The notes: generated from the sequence alone by a model not told the origin. A DNA stretch of 64,000 bases from an uncultured Dehalococcoidia bacterium (GCA_951812625.1 CATOSP010000002.1:62001-126000); one strand, 5' to 3'; positions 19,686 through 30,727 are shown, counted from the stretch's first letter. Numbers and translations are program-made.

Positions 19686-21308
19686 ATGTCTCCCCTTTAC
19701 CATGATGGGCGCGAACTTCAACTTGTGCGTAACAGGACCATCTTCGACTATGCCGATGACCTGAAGGTGCGAGTCCCCACCTCCTGCGGCAGGAATGGCG
19801 ATTGCCACGAATGCATCGTCGAGATTCGCCGGGGGATGGAGGCGCTCAGCCCTTTGACCGGGGCTGAAGCTTTCCTGCGCGAAAACTACCGGCTTGCGTG
19901 CCAAACCTCAATCGTGGACGTGGATGCAGCGGTGGAGTTCGCTGTGCTGCGGCGCCAGCCACGCATCCTTACAGAGTCTGTCAGCCATGACTACCCGATA
20001 TGCCCCGCTGTGACCCGCAGTGGGGACAGCGTCTACCTTGACGGACGGAGGATTGACAGTTACCGGGGGGGAATTTTCGGCCTGGCCGTAGATGTGGGCA
20101 CGACCACCGTGGCGATGAACCTGGTGGACCTGGAGCGCGGCGAGGTGGTGGCCACAGCATCCTTTGAGAACCCGCAGCGATTCGGCGGCAGCGACGTTAT
20201 GCATCGCATTTCCTACGATGGCGGCCCCTTCGCCGGGGAATTGCAGCAGGTTATCCTCTCGTCGCTCAACTTCGAGATTGGCGATCTGGCGCGGCGCACC
20301 GGTGTCCACCGGCGGCTGGTCTACGAGGTCGTGGCGGTCGGGAACTCGACCATGCGGGACCTTTTCTTCGGGTTGGACGTGCAGCCCATCGGGGAGAAGC
20401 CGTATCGCTCCACGACTGAGACGGACGTGGAGCTTGGACTGCGGGAGACCACGGCGTTAGGCCGACGCGCCGGAGAGTTGGGGATACGAGTCTTCCCTGA
20501 CGCCCGCATCTACGGTGGGCCGTTGATCGGGAGCCACGTGGGGGCTGATGTGGCCGCCGACCTGCTGACGGTGGGCATGGGCGGTTCTGATGATGTGGCC
20601 ATGCTGGTGGACGTGGGGACCAATACCGAGGTAGTGGTCGGCAACCGTCACCGGATGATTGCCGCCTCATGCCCGGCTGGTCCCGCCTTCGAGGGAGGGC
20701 AGGTGTCCTACGGGATGCCCGGCTACGATGGTGCCATTGAGTCGGTGGATGTGCGGGACGATGGAATATCGTACCGCACCATCGGCGACGCCGATGCTCA
20801 GGGCATCTGCGGGTCGGGGCTGGTGGACCTGCTGGCCGGGTTGAGATATACGGGCACAATGAGCGAGTTGGGCGTGCTGAGCGAGGGAGCGGGCAGTTTC
20901 CCATTCGCGCCGGACAAGGAGATGGCCATTTCCCGCGCCGACATCAGCGCTCTGGCCCAGGCCAAGTCGGCCAACTTCGCCGGACAGTACATCCTCCTGC
21001 GCAACTATGGCGTCCCCTTGGACAAGATCGACCGACTCTACCTGGCGGGCGGGTTCGCCAACTACCTGAACGTTGAACACGCCGTCGAAATCGGCTTCAT
21101 CGCCAATCTTCCGCTGCATAAGATTGCCAAGGTGGGCAATGCTTCCCTGGAGGGAGCGACGATGATGCTGCTCTCTATGGATATGCGACGGACGGCGGAG
21201 GATATGGCGCGCCGCATCGAGCACGTGGAACTGGAGACTACGCCGGACTTCTTCGATATCTTCGTTGAGGGCTGCATGTTCAAGCCCATGCCCCGGACGC
21301 TGGCGTGA
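19686..21308 (+). CDS. 2Fe-2S / ASKHA-domain protein (corrinoid activation/DUF4445 type)
   Basis: The 540-residue protein has an N-terminal plant-type 2Fe-2S ferredoxin domain with Cys34, Cys40, Cys43 and Cys72. A long ASKHA (actin/hexokinase-like) domain follows, containing GLAVDVGTTTVAMNLVDL near residue 140 and LVDVGTNTEVVVG near 310. GICGSGLVDLLAGL and the C-terminal YLAGGFANYLN are also present. Relatives such as RACo and RamA use ATP to re-reduce corrinoid cofactors of methyltransferases. No corrinoid protein or methyltransferase is nearby, so the partner is unknown. It is followed by moaD on the same strand. Confidence 0.83.
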   Translation: MSPLYHDGRELQLVRNRTIFDYADDLKVRVPTSCGRNGDCHECIVEIRRGMEALSPLTGAEAFLRENYRLACQTSIVDVDAAVEFAVLRRQPRILTESVSHDYPICPAVTRSGDSVYLDGRRIDSYRGGIFGLAVDVGTTTVAMNLVDLERGEVVATASFENPQRFGGSDVMHRISYDGGPFAGELQQVILSSLNFEIGDLARRTGVHRRLVYEVVAVGNSTMRDLFFGLDVQPIGEKPYRSTTETDVELGLRETTALGRRAGELGIRVFPDARIYGGPLIGSHVGADVAADLLTVGMGGSDDVAMLVDVGTNTEVVVGNRHRMIAASCPAGPAFEGGQVSYGMPGYDGAIESVDVRDDGISYRTIGDADAQGICGSGLVDLLAGLRYTGTMSELGVLSEGAGSFPFAPDKEMAISRADISALAQAKSANFAGQYILLRNYGVPLDKIDRLYLAGGFANYLNVEHAVEIGFIANLPLHKIAKVGNASLEGATMMLLSMDMRRTAEDMARRIEHVELETTPDFFDIFVEGCMFKPMPRTLA

Positions 21309-21334
21309 TTCTGTAATTGACTGCCTGCCTGTGC

Positions 21335-21340
21335 GATAAT
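21335..21340 (+). promoter_or_regulatory. -10 box abutting moaD start (leaderless candidate)
   Basis: GATAAT ends 6 nt before the moaD ATG at 21347, with no ribosome-binding site between. The predicted transcript would start at the start codon. Confidence 0.4.
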
Positions 21341-21346
21341 TGGCCC

Positions 21347-21592
21347 ATGGAGATTACCGTTCGGTTCTTTGCCCTTTACCGGGAACGGGCTGGCCTGAGC
21401 AGCCTGGCGATGGAGCTTCCCGACGGCGCTTCGGTGGCCGCTTTGACCGACGTTGTTCGCCAGCGTTTCCCGCGACTCGCGCCGCCGGAGGTCAAGATAG
21501 TGGTGGCCGTGAACGCCGAGTACGCGGAACCGGAACAAGTCCTGCGGCCGGGTGACGATGTGTGCCTGATCCCGCCGGTCAGCGGAGGATGA
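21347..21592 (+). CDS. moaD: Molybdopterin synthase sulfur carrier subunit
   Basis: The 81-residue beta-grasp protein ends in the double glycine VSGG, the site of thiocarboxylation that delivers sulfur to molybdopterin. It starts EITVRFFALYRERAG and contains VNAEYAEPEQVLRPGDDVCLIPP, as in MoaD. It pairs with MoaE, encoded just downstream. The molybdenum cofactor is needed by the xanthine-dehydrogenase-like enzyme at 46.7-49.0 kb. The ATG at 21347 is chosen because the open frame before it has no family match. Confidence 0.9.
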   Translation: MEITVRFFALYRERAGLSSLAMELPDGASVAALTDVVRQRFPRLAPPEVKIVVAVNAEYAEPEQVLRPGDDVCLIPPVSGG

Positions 21593-21650
21593 TACTGAGA
21601 GCGCCGCCCCGCACCATCAGCGAGGCCGGGACGGCCGTGGAGGATCAGCG

Positions 21651-22121
21651 TTGCAGATGATCGAGATTACCACCAGCCCCCTCGACCCGGAGCAGGTGAC
21701 CCGCAAGGTGATGCGTGACTCCAACGGGGCGGTGGTCACCTTCCTGGGCACGACGCGAGACAATTTCGAGGGCAAGCGGGTCGTGACACTGGAGTATGAA
21801 GCCTTCGAGGAGATGGCGGTCAAGGAACTGGAGAAGGTCCGCCAGGGGCTGCTGGACGAGTTTGGCATCGAGGATATGGCTATATCCCACCGGATTGGCC
21901 GCGTCGACATAGGGGAGACAAGCCTGGTGGTGGCCGTAGCGTCTCCGCACCGCAAGGAAGCCTTCATGGCCTGCCACAAGGCCGTGGACTGGCTGAAGGA
22001 AACGGTGCCCATCTGGAAGAAGGAAGTCTACGAGGACGGCTCCCGCTGGGTGGCTTGCGAGGACCACGAGTTCACCCACGAACACGCCTCCGCAGTTGAA
22101 GAGCTTGTCGCCGATTCCTGA
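21651..22121 (+). CDS. moaE: Molybdopterin synthase catalytic subunit
   Basis: The 156-residue protein joins MoaD to convert cyclic pyranopterin monophosphate to molybdopterin. Family motifs seen are GAVVTFLGTTRDNFEGK, LEYEAFEEMAVKEL, IAHRIG-like ISHRIGRVDIGE and ASPHRKEAFMACHKAVDWLKETVPIWKKE, which includes the active-site lysines. The start is given as TTG at 21651, 7 nt after GGAGG; an ATG two codons later is equally possible. It lies 58 bp after moaD. Confidence 0.92.
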   Translation: MQMIEITTSPLDPEQVTRKVMRDSNGAVVTFLGTTRDNFEGKRVVTLEYEAFEEMAVKELEKVRQGLLDEFGIEDMAISHRIGRVDIGETSLVVAVASPHRKEAFMACHKAVDWLKETVPIWKKEVYEDGSRWVACEDHEFTHEHASAVEELVADS

Positions 22122-22186
22122 ATCCGCCTGCCATCAAGTCATCCGGCCCCGGCGTCTCTTCATTTCCGTGCCGGATTGACCATCTA

Positions 22187-23167
22187 ATGAGTAACTCGAC
22201 AGGTAGGGCCAAAATGCGGGAAGTATATGCATTGGAACCCGTGAGCTTGCGGGAAGTATGGCCGGACGAGGCCCGATGCTTCACGCCGTGGCTGGCGGAT
22301 CATCTGCATCTGTTGGAGTCCGAGCTAAACCTTGCCCTAGAACTGGTAGCGGTAGAAGTCACTTTACCCGAAGCCGGGCGGGTTGACATCATCGCGCAAC
22401 AGGTCAGCACCAAGGCCAAAGTGGTGATCGAAAACCAGTTGGAGGTATCTGACGATTCCCACTGCCTGCGCCTCTTGGGATACGCTGCTAACGCCGACGC
22501 CAACATTCTGGTGTGGGTGGCACGGGATTTCACCGACTACCACCGCAGCATCCTGTCATGGCTCAACGAAAGCGACAACATTGCAGTGTACGCCTTGGCG
22601 GTGAAGGCTTACCGGGTGGGCGGCATCGTGGCTGTTGACTTCCAGTTGATTGTTGAACCGCCGCAATCCCAACCGGGAACAGACTCCACATCGACCAGAA
22701 TGACTACGAACACATACTATGCCAACTTCTACTCTCCAGTGGTAGCGCAACTGCGCCGCTCGGGATTGCTTCCGGTAAGCCGGGGTGGATGGCGAGGTAG
22801 ATGGAGGTCGTTCCAAACCGGATACTCAAATGCCGTTTACGCTGCGGGTTTGAGCGAAGGAAAGGCGTGGGCCTTCTTGGATGTGTACGGAGTCGACAAC
22901 CAACATATCTATAATGCGCTGACCCAACACCGCGCCGAGATAGATGCCGAGTTGGACGGCAGTGCCGAATGGGAGCAGGGGGAGGGTCAATCCTGGGTGG
23001 GGGTGAGAACGGAAGCAGTGACCAGCGACCCGATGCTAAACCTTGAAGCCGTAGGAGAATGGATCGTTGAAAATCTGTTGCGACTACAGGCCGTAGTACA
23101 ACCGTACTTGGACCGGGTGATGGACGGCTTGGACTCCCCGAGTGACGACGCGGAGGACGGTGGATGA
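22187..23167 (+). CDS. DUF4268-type protein with PD-(D/E)xK nuclease-like N-terminus
   Basis: The 326-residue protein has an N-terminal region resembling restriction-endonuclease folds: GRVDIIAQ (residues ~63-70), VVIENQLEVSD (~79-89), then CLRLLGYAANADANILVWVA. The D...ExQ arrangement fits a metal-dependent nuclease core. The C-terminal half (ANFYSPVVAQLRRSG...LDVYGVDNQHIYNAL) resembles the DUF4268 module. Such proteins occur near mobile elements or defence genes; no methyltransferase or helicase lies next to this one. It overlaps the following small gene by 4 bp, so the two are probably made together. Function is not established. Confidence 0.65.
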   Translation: MSNSTGRAKMREVYALEPVSLREVWPDEARCFTPWLADHLHLLESELNLALELVAVEVTLPEAGRVDIIAQQVSTKAKVVIENQLEVSDDSHCLRLLGYAANADANILVWVARDFTDYHRSILSWLNESDNIAVYALAVKAYRVGGIVAVDFQLIVEPPQSQPGTDSTSTRMTTNTYYANFYSPVVAQLRRSGLLPVSRGGWRGRWRSFQTGYSNAVYAAGLSEGKAWAFLDVYGVDNQHIYNALTQHRAEIDAELDGSAEWEQGEGQSWVGVRTEAVTSDPMLNLEAVGEWIVENLLRLQAVVQPYLDRVMDGLDSPSDDAEDGG

Positions 23168-23529
23168 AGCTGATTGACCTGATTGGTGCCGCGCCGTGGC
23201 GTGAGGCAGTCACTTACCGGGACACGTGGCCGCACGAGTACGTGCTGCTCCATAGAGATGGACAGCGGATGTTGGCGGAGGCCGTGTGTCGCCGGATATG
23301 TGACGGAGAGGCTTTCGCCGGATCATTCTTTGGCCACCCGACATTCTATCTATTCATCGGGGATTACAAGTACTGGTTTATGACACCCTGCGACCAGATA
23401 GACCTGGATGTTACAGAAACCGAACATGTGCTTAACCGGGCTTCCTTGTACCATGACCGACGGGATTTCCACATCCAGGAAGGCGACACTGGTCGGCGCG
23501 AAGATTATCCCGCCCCGCCAATAGTCTGA
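23164..23529 (+). CDS. Small protein of unknown function, coupled to the DUF4268 gene
   Basis: The 121-residue protein starts inside the stop region of the preceding gene (ATGA overlap). I do not recognise a named family. It is soluble and rich in aromatic residues, with YVLLHRDGQRMLAEAVCRRI, FFGHPTFYLFIGDYKYWFMT and LNRASLYHDRRDF. These look like conserved structural blocks, so it is likely a real protein. The tight coupling suggests it acts with the putative nuclease, for example as a partner or inhibitor, but nothing in the sequence proves this. Confidence 0.6.
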   Translation: MKLIDLIGAAPWREAVTYRDTWPHEYVLLHRDGQRMLAEAVCRRICDGEAFAGSFFGHPTFYLFIGDYKYWFMTPCDQIDLDVTETEHVLNRASLYHDRRDFHIQEGDTGRREDYPAPPIV

Positions 23530-23627
23530 TATGCAACTATCCTCCGAAGGCAAACGTGATTGACCTGACTCTCGCCCACCCGTTGGAAAAAAAGGGAAGC
23601 TCTGCCAAGCCTCTTTTGAGATAGTTT

Positions 23628-23778
23628 CTAGTACTACAGTTGCAGATGCCCATTGGGAGTCTTGGGAGGTCCTAAAATCGCAACGTCTGGCTGCAGCCGA
23701 GGTCTCCAATCCTAACGAAATCAAGTCGAATTCGAGACCGGGATTTCCAAATCAGAATTAGTGCGACTGTAGTACTAG
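23628..23778. repeat. Inverted-repeat element (MITE-like), about 150 bp
   Basis: The left arm CTAGTACTACAGTTGC (23628-23643) and right arm GCGACTGTAGTACTAG (23763-23778) are inverted repeats matching at 15 of 16 bases, separated by about 120 bp with no gene. The right arm supplies the radA stop codon. Just left of the element, TTTTGAGATAGTTT (23614-23627) matches the reverse complement of a motif at about 59031-59043. It could be a small non-autonomous element; no transposase is nearby. Confidence 0.5.
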
Positions 23779-25211
23779 TCCGCCTCCGTCCTGGAGTCTC
23801 CCAGAGCCGTCCTTATTGCTTGCCGCACCGTGCGGACGAACTGCAGGCGCATCCCCGCAACGCCCAGGTCCTCTTCCCTGGTTGTCTCCGGCAGGATGCA
23901 ACGTTCCATCCCCAGCCTGCGGGCTTCCAGGACCCTGCGCTGGGCCTGCGTAACGGAACGCAGTTCCCCGCCAAGCCCGACCTCGCCGAAGGCCACCATT
24001 GTCGGGTCCAGCGGCCGGTTGTGATAGCTGGACGCCATGGCGAGGATCAGGGCAAGGTCAACCGTCGGGTCGTTGATCCTCAATCCACCGGCGACGTTGA
24101 TGATGATGTCCTGTCCCGACAGTTCCAGGGAGGCGCGACGGCTGGCCACCGCCGACAGCATCAAGAGGCGGTTGTGGTCCACGCCATTGGCAACCCGGCG
24201 CGGTACAGGCAGTTGCGACGGGGATGTAAGTGCCTGAATCTCGATGAGCAGGGGGCGGCTGCCCTCCATCACCGGGGTCAGGGCTGCGCCCACTACCCCG
24301 TCATAGCGTTGGGCCAGCAGGGAGTGGGACGGGTCGGGCACCTCGGCAAGTCCCTGGGCTGTCATCTCGAATACTCCGACCTCGTTCGTGGACCCGAACC
24401 GGTTCTTGACGCTGTGCAAGGTGCGAAGTGTGCCTGATTCCTGGGCCTCCAGGTAAGTTACCACATCAACCATGTGCTCCAGGACCCTTGGCCCGGCGGC
24501 GTTGCCGTCTTTGGTCACGTGCCCAGCGACCAGCACCGGGACATGACGCGCTTTGGCCCATCGCATGAGACGCAGCCCTGCCTCCCGAATCTGGACCACG
24601 CTGCCCGGCCCTGACGGAATGTCCCGGCTGTAGAGCGTCTGGATGGAATCCACGATGGCCAGTGCAGGTTGCATGGCCTCCATGTGCTGAACTGCCAGGT
24701 CAACGTCGCTTTCGGAGAGCAGGAATACCTGGTCCCCGGGGAAGTCCAGGCGCTGGGCGCGGAGCTTGATCTGCTGGGGAGACTCCTCGCCGCTGAGGTA
24801 CAGCACCTTTTCCCCACGGGCGGACATGTGCTGTGCGATCTGGAGCATCAGGGTCGACTTGCCAATGCCCGGTTCTCCCGCCAGCAACACCACTGAGCCT
24901 GGTACGATGCCACCCCCCAACACCCGGTTGAGTTCCTCGCAGGGCAGGGTTATCCGTGGTTGGTTGCTGGCGTCGAGGGTGGAGAGTTCCTGCAATGATT
25001 CGGCCTCGGCGCTGCGCCAGCCTGTGTAGACTGCCCCGGCGCGGGAACCTGACGGGGCTTCTACCAACGGTCGCTGGGAACCGCAGGCCGGCGACGGGCA
25101 GAACCCGTTCCAACGAGAGCTTTCATGCCCGCAGTCCTGGCAGTAAAAGACGGCCCGGTCGCGTTCGGCGGCGCGAGATGTCCTGGAGCGTGATGTTGAG
25201 GGGCGTGTCAA
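23775..25211 (-). CDS. radA: DNA repair protein RadA/Sms
   Basis: The 478-residue RecA-like ATPase helps process recombination intermediates by branch migration. The N-terminal zinc finger uses Cys24, Cys27, Cys38 and Cys43. Walker A GEPGIGKST is at residues 112-120 and the RadA-specific KNRFG motif at 269-273. A C-terminal Lon-protease-like domain follows. TTG start with GGAGG 9 nt upstream. TATAAT on the minus strand (25242-25247), about 30 bp before the start, looks like its -10 box. It follows clpC on the same strand but is separated by a terminator. Confidence 0.95.
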   Translation of the reverse strand: MTRPSTSRSRTSRAAERDRAVFYCQDCGHESSRWNGFCPSPACGSQRPLVEAPSGSRAGAVYTGWRSAEAESLQELSTLDASNQPRITLPCEELNRVLGGGIVPGSVVLLAGEPGIGKSTLMLQIAQHMSARGEKVLYLSGEESPQQIKLRAQRLDFPGDQVFLLSESDVDLAVQHMEAMQPALAIVDSIQTLYSRDIPSGPGSVVQIREAGLRLMRWAKARHVPVLVAGHVTKDGNAAGPRVLEHMVDVVTYLEAQESGTLRTLHSVKNRFGSTNEVGVFEMTAQGLAEVPDPSHSLLAQRYDGVVGAALTPVMEGSRPLLIEIQALTSPSQLPVPRRVANGVDHNRLLMLSAVASRRASLELSGQDIIINVAGGLRINDPTVDLALILAMASSYHNRPLDPTMVAFGEVGLGGELRSVTQAQRRVLEARRLGMERCILPETTREEDLGVAGMRLQFVRTVRQAIRTALGDSRTEAD

Positions 25212-25253
25212 CGCGGCTGTCCTCCTGCCGGGGTTCGCGTCATTATAACAAGA

Positions 25254-25280
25254 AGGGGACCCTGCTCAGCAGGGTCCCCT
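25254..25280 (-). terminator. Rho-independent terminator between clpC and radA
   Basis: A perfect 13-bp stem (AGGGGACCCTGCT with its complement) and a 1-nt centre lie 35 bp after the clpC stop. On the minus strand it is followed by TCTTGTT. It should end the clpC message before the radA promoter. Confidence 0.75.
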
Positions 25281-25314
25281 GTCAGTAACTGTTCCAGTCT
25301 TTGGTCGGAGCGGT

Positions 25315-27780
<2,466 letters not shown>

Positions 27781-27853
27781 AATTCCGCTCCTGGTGGTGG
27801 ACGTGACAGCCGTTCGTTCGACGGTCAGGGCCGGATATTCAGGTCATCCGCTA

Positions 27854-27883
27854 ATTATAGGTTCAAGTCTATAAAAGTGTAAA
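27854..27883 (-). promoter_or_regulatory. Sigma-70-type promoter of clpC
   Basis: On the minus strand, TTTACA (27878-27883), an 18-bp spacer and TATAAT (27854-27859) point to clpC. No obvious CtsR-type direct repeat or CIRCE element is visible. Confidence 0.6.
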
Positions 27884-28021
27884 GACAAACGGCTGCGCCC
27901 GGATGGCGATGAATGCACTCCAAGTTAGAATGCTCGCCTATGGAGGCCCCTAGGCTCAAAAACGTCCGCCGTACAGGACATGGGTCTCGTGTCGGAGGAC
28001 GAAGGTCTGGGGCTTGATATA

Positions 28022-28143
28022 CCTCCCGGCGGTGACCTATTTTCCCACTCCGTTGCCAGAGCAGTATCGTCGGCGCTGGGGCGTTTCACTTCCGTGTTCG
28101 AGATGGGAACGGGTGGGGCCACCTCGCTAGAACCACCAGGAAG
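28022..28143 (-). rRNA. rrf: 5S ribosomal RNA
   Basis: The minus-strand sequence carries the conserved 5S core, including CCCATCTCGAACACGGAAG and AACGCCCCAGCGCC. The ends pair as a terminal helix (CTTCCTGGTGG with CCGCCGGGAGG, some G-U pairs). Length is about 122 nt. No 16S or 23S rRNA is present on either side, so this copy is unlinked from an rRNA operon. Confidence 0.9.
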
Positions 28144-28511
28144 CATATCGATGGCCGGAGTATGCACTATTTTTCACAACCTGGCAAGAGTCTTGGGCCG
28201 TGAACTGCCTCATCTGCCCGGAATTGGTCCAACTGTGGACTGGTCTGCCCACGACTGGCGATGCTAATTATTGGCGAATACGGTGGGAACCGGCGCGGCT
28301 CTGTCCGTGCCTCCGGACATGTGCCTGCAACCATCATTTGGGTATGTATAATAAGATATATAAAATAAGTAGCCACGATGACTTGACAGCGTATAGGCAT
28401 AATATATAATGCTATATCATAGCAGGGTATGGATATGTATCCAGCAGATATGCTAGTGAGTAGACCTAGATAGCCCTGCTGCAGGAAAACGTCCGGTAAC
28501 CGGAGGATGGC
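28144..28511. other. A+T-rich intergenic region between 5S rRNA and the DUF151 gene
   Basis: This 368-bp divergent region is clearly richer in A+T than its surroundings around 28340-28450. It holds the plus-strand promoter at 28383-28410 and must also hold the promoter of the 5S rRNA, which I cannot assign with confidence. No protein gene is apparent. Confidence 0.5.
28383..28410 (+). promoter_or_regulatory. Consensus sigma-70-type promoter before the DUF151 gene
   Basis: TTGACA (28383-28388), a 16-bp spacer and TATAAT (28405-28410) match the consensus at all 12 positions. They lie about 100 bp before the ATG at 28512. Confidence 0.75.
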
Positions 28512-29021
28512 ATGATACCCGTATTTCCATACCAGATTCGCAGGGCTGAGGACGGTTGGCGAGGGGAGTTGCTGCTGCGGTTGAGGGACGGTAGGTCCGT
28601 CTATGTTGTGCACCTCTCGTTGGAGCAGGCCCGCGTTCTGGCCGTGGAGATGCGCGGGTTGGCGACGGACCATTGCCCACAGCACCACCTGGCCCTGAAG
28701 GTGGCCCAGGCGTTGGGCGGTCAGATAAGCCACATCGTCCTGAAAGCGTTGGGCGACAACGGAGGCGTGTCCGGCGTGTTGCGAGTGCTCACGCCCGAAG
28801 GGATGCGCGACGTCCACGTTGACACGGCGGCGGCACTTGCAATGGCTATCCATGTGGGTATGCCTATCTTCATGGACAGGGATTTCGCGTCGGCTGACGG
28901 CAAGCTGGAGGTCGTCAACGAGCCGGGAGAGACTCCGCTGGGACCGCAGATTCCACCCGCTTTCCGGGACCTGATCGAGCAATTGGACCTGCCCGACACA
29001 GGCAATGAGACGGGAGATTGA
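28512..29021 (+). CDS. Bifunctional nuclease-like (DUF151) protein
   Basis: The 169-residue protein has the BFN/DUF151 fold, seen in the pattern HLSLEQARVLAVEMRGL, then GGVSGVLRVLTPEGMRDVHVDTAAALAMAIHVGMPIFMD. The conserved acidic and small residues of the A-x-A-L-A-x-A-I-x-x-x-x-P-I motif are present. Plant relatives have RNase/DNase activity; bacterial function is poorly defined. A consensus promoter lies upstream. The nitroreductase gene follows after 61 bp on the same strand. Confidence 0.75.
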   Translation: MIPVFPYQIRRAEDGWRGELLLRLRDGRSVYVVHLSLEQARVLAVEMRGLATDHCPQHHLALKVAQALGGQISHIVLKALGDNGGVSGVLRVLTPEGMRDVHVDTAAALAMAIHVGMPIFMDRDFASADGKLEVVNEPGETPLGPQIPPAFRDLIEQLDLPDTGNETGD

Positions 29022-29082
29022 TGAAATCAGTCGCTCCAGCTGTTCGGGGCTTATTGTCAAATTACCAGAGGAGGAACAAAGC

Positions 29083-29688
29083 ATGACGACCGAGACTGCC
29101 GAATATCCCAGCCTGTACCGCACTATCTATGCCCGGAGGATGTCGTGGAATTTCACCGACAGGCCGGTTAGCAAGTCGGTTATTGAGAGGATGCTGGACG
29201 CCGCCGTGTGGGCGCCCAATCATCGCCTTACCGAACCCTGGCGGTTTGTGATTTTGGAGAAGGACAGCCCCGCCCGTATCCAGGCGTCCGAACTGGCCCG
29301 CGAGGCAATCATTCAGCGCACCGGAAATGAGGAACGGGCGGAAGCAGGGCGCAGCAAGGTGCTCGATCCCCCCTACGTCATGTACGTCTACTGCGTTCCA
29401 GGACCTGATGATGAGACCACCAGGGAGAATTATGCCGCCGTCTGTTGCGCAGCCCAGAACATCTCCCTGGCAGGCGCTGCCGAGGGTCTGGCCGTTACCT
29501 GGGAGACGGGGGGAGTAACCCGCCACGAGGGGCTGAACGCTGTCCTGGGAGCCGAAGATGATTGGGCACTGGTGACGATGCTGCTGATTGGTTTCCCCGG
29601 CGACGTGCCCCGTGCTCGTCGGACGGCAGTTTCCAACTTTAGCCGCTGGTTCGGCCCGGACGACGATTGCCCGCCGGAAGAGTCCTGA
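29083..29688 (+). CDS. Nitroreductase family protein
   Basis: The 201-residue FMN-binding oxidoreductase shows RRMSWNFTDRPVSKSVIERMLDAAVWAPNHRLTEPWRFVIL, the usual N-terminal FMN-binding block, and the later AAQNISLAGAAEGLAVTWETGG. Enzymes of this fold reduce nitro groups, quinones or flavins with NAD(P)H. The ATG at 29083 has GGAGG at a good distance. The frame is open upstream, but that part shows no similarity. A tail ending DDDCPPEES follows the core. Confidence 0.82.
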   Translation: MTTETAEYPSLYRTIYARRMSWNFTDRPVSKSVIERMLDAAVWAPNHRLTEPWRFVILEKDSPARIQASELAREAIIQRTGNEERAEAGRSKVLDPPYVMYVYCVPGPDDETTRENYAAVCCAAQNISLAGAAEGLAVTWETGGVTRHEGLNAVLGAEDDWALVTMLLIGFPGDVPRARRTAVSNFSRWFGPDDDCPPEES

Positions 29689-29819
29689 CCAGGGAAGTGC
29701 GCCACAGCATGTGCCGGATAATCTGAACCTTCCGAGTGTCCAGCCTCGGTACGGACCTCGTGTACGAAAGGGCGCTTCCTCTTCGACCGGGTCAGTGGCC
29801 TGGTTTCGAGACCGATCCC

Positions 29820-30545
29820 CTAAAGTGGTCGTTTGGTAGGAATGCCAGGGCGGCGGGGGTAGCGGTCCGGCGTGGGGCCGGTCTTGTCCACTCGGAGTAC
29901 GACGCGGTTGTCGAGAAGGCCAGTAACGTTCACTGGATGCAGTCCTGCGATTCTCCCGCCCAACGTTTCCAGGGCGTTGCCAGCAGCGTCTAGCTCGCTT
30001 TCGACCCCCCCGTGTTTGAGGGCGACCGAGGTTCCGCCAGGTTTGCACAAGGGGAGCGTCAGTTCCGCCAGCGTGGAGAGTCGCGCCACGCCCCGGGATA
30101 CTGCCAGGTCGAAGGACTCCCGAAGGGCGGGCTCGTGGGCCAACTCCTCCGCCCGCCCGTGGCACACGTCCACGTTGTCCAACCGGAGCTTTCCCGTCAG
30201 GTGGTCCAGGAAGTCAGTCTTCTTCCCCGTAGCCTCCACCAGGCAAAGGCATATGTCAGGGAAGGCGATCTTCAGAGGCAGGCCGGGAAATCCCGCCCCC
30301 GCGCCGACGTCTACAACCCTTGTACTCGCAGGAAGGGGATTGCCCGCAGCGAGGCACACGGTCAGCGAGTCCAGAAAATGCTTTGTCTGTACCCCGTCGT
30401 AGTCTATAACCGAGGTGAGGTTCGCCCTCCGGTTCCAGTCGGCCAGTTCGTGGAAGTAAGTCTCGAACTGCTCGATTTGGCGGCAGTCTAAGCGTATGCC
30501 GAGGTCTTCCGCGCCTCGGGCCAGCAGTGGCATTTGACGTTTCAT
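29820..30545 (-). CDS. rsmG: 16S rRNA (guanine527-N7)-methyltransferase
   Basis: RsmG (GidB) methylates G527 of 16S rRNA using SAM. Visible motifs are the N-terminal WNRRANLTSV, the SAM-binding motif VVDVGAGAGFPGLPLKIA and the later SRGVARLSTLAELTLPL. The region near the start has three ATGs. Minus-strand TATAAT (30553-30558) overlaps the first, so the ATG at 30545 is chosen; it would lie at the 5' end of the transcript. Alternatives are 30554 and 30533. It is divergent from the RAM-domain gene. Confidence 0.88.
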   Translation of the reverse strand: MKRQMPLLARGAEDLGIRLDCRQIEQFETYFHELADWNRRANLTSVIDYDGVQTKHFLDSLTVCLAAGNPLPASTRVVDVGAGAGFPGLPLKIAFPDICLCLVEATGKKTDFLDHLTGKLRLDNVDVCHGRAEELAHEPALRESFDLAVSRGVARLSTLAELTLPLCKPGGTSVALKHGGVESELDAAGNALETLGGRIAGLHPVNVTGLLDNRVVLRVDKTGPTPDRYPRRPGIPTKRPL

Positions 30546-30552
30546 CAAGCTC

Positions 30553-30558
30553 ATTATA
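30553..30558 (-). promoter_or_regulatory. -10 box at the rsmG start (leaderless candidate)
   Basis: Minus-strand TATAAT overlaps the most upstream rsmG ATG and lies 7 nt before the second ATG at 30545. Transcription would be expected to start at or near that codon. Confidence 0.45.
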
Positions 30559-30595
30559 ACCGGGAGACTCGGCCAGGCGTGGGGCTGCGGTTCGA

Positions 30596-30624
30596 TTGAC
30601 AGCCCTAGGGGCCGCCCGTAGAAT
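30596..30624 (+). promoter_or_regulatory. Sigma-70-type promoter for the RAM-domain gene
   Basis: TTGACA (30596-30601), a 17-bp spacer and TAGAAT (30619-30624) lie about 100 bp before the ATG at 30728. Confidence 0.7.
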
Positions 30625-30727
30625 TACCTCGGATCCAGGGCTTGTGCAACCACGGAAGCCCCGCGCCCGACACTCACGCCGGTGCGGCGACGCTCCGCAC
30701 AGCCATATGACGAGGGAAGGTTACACG

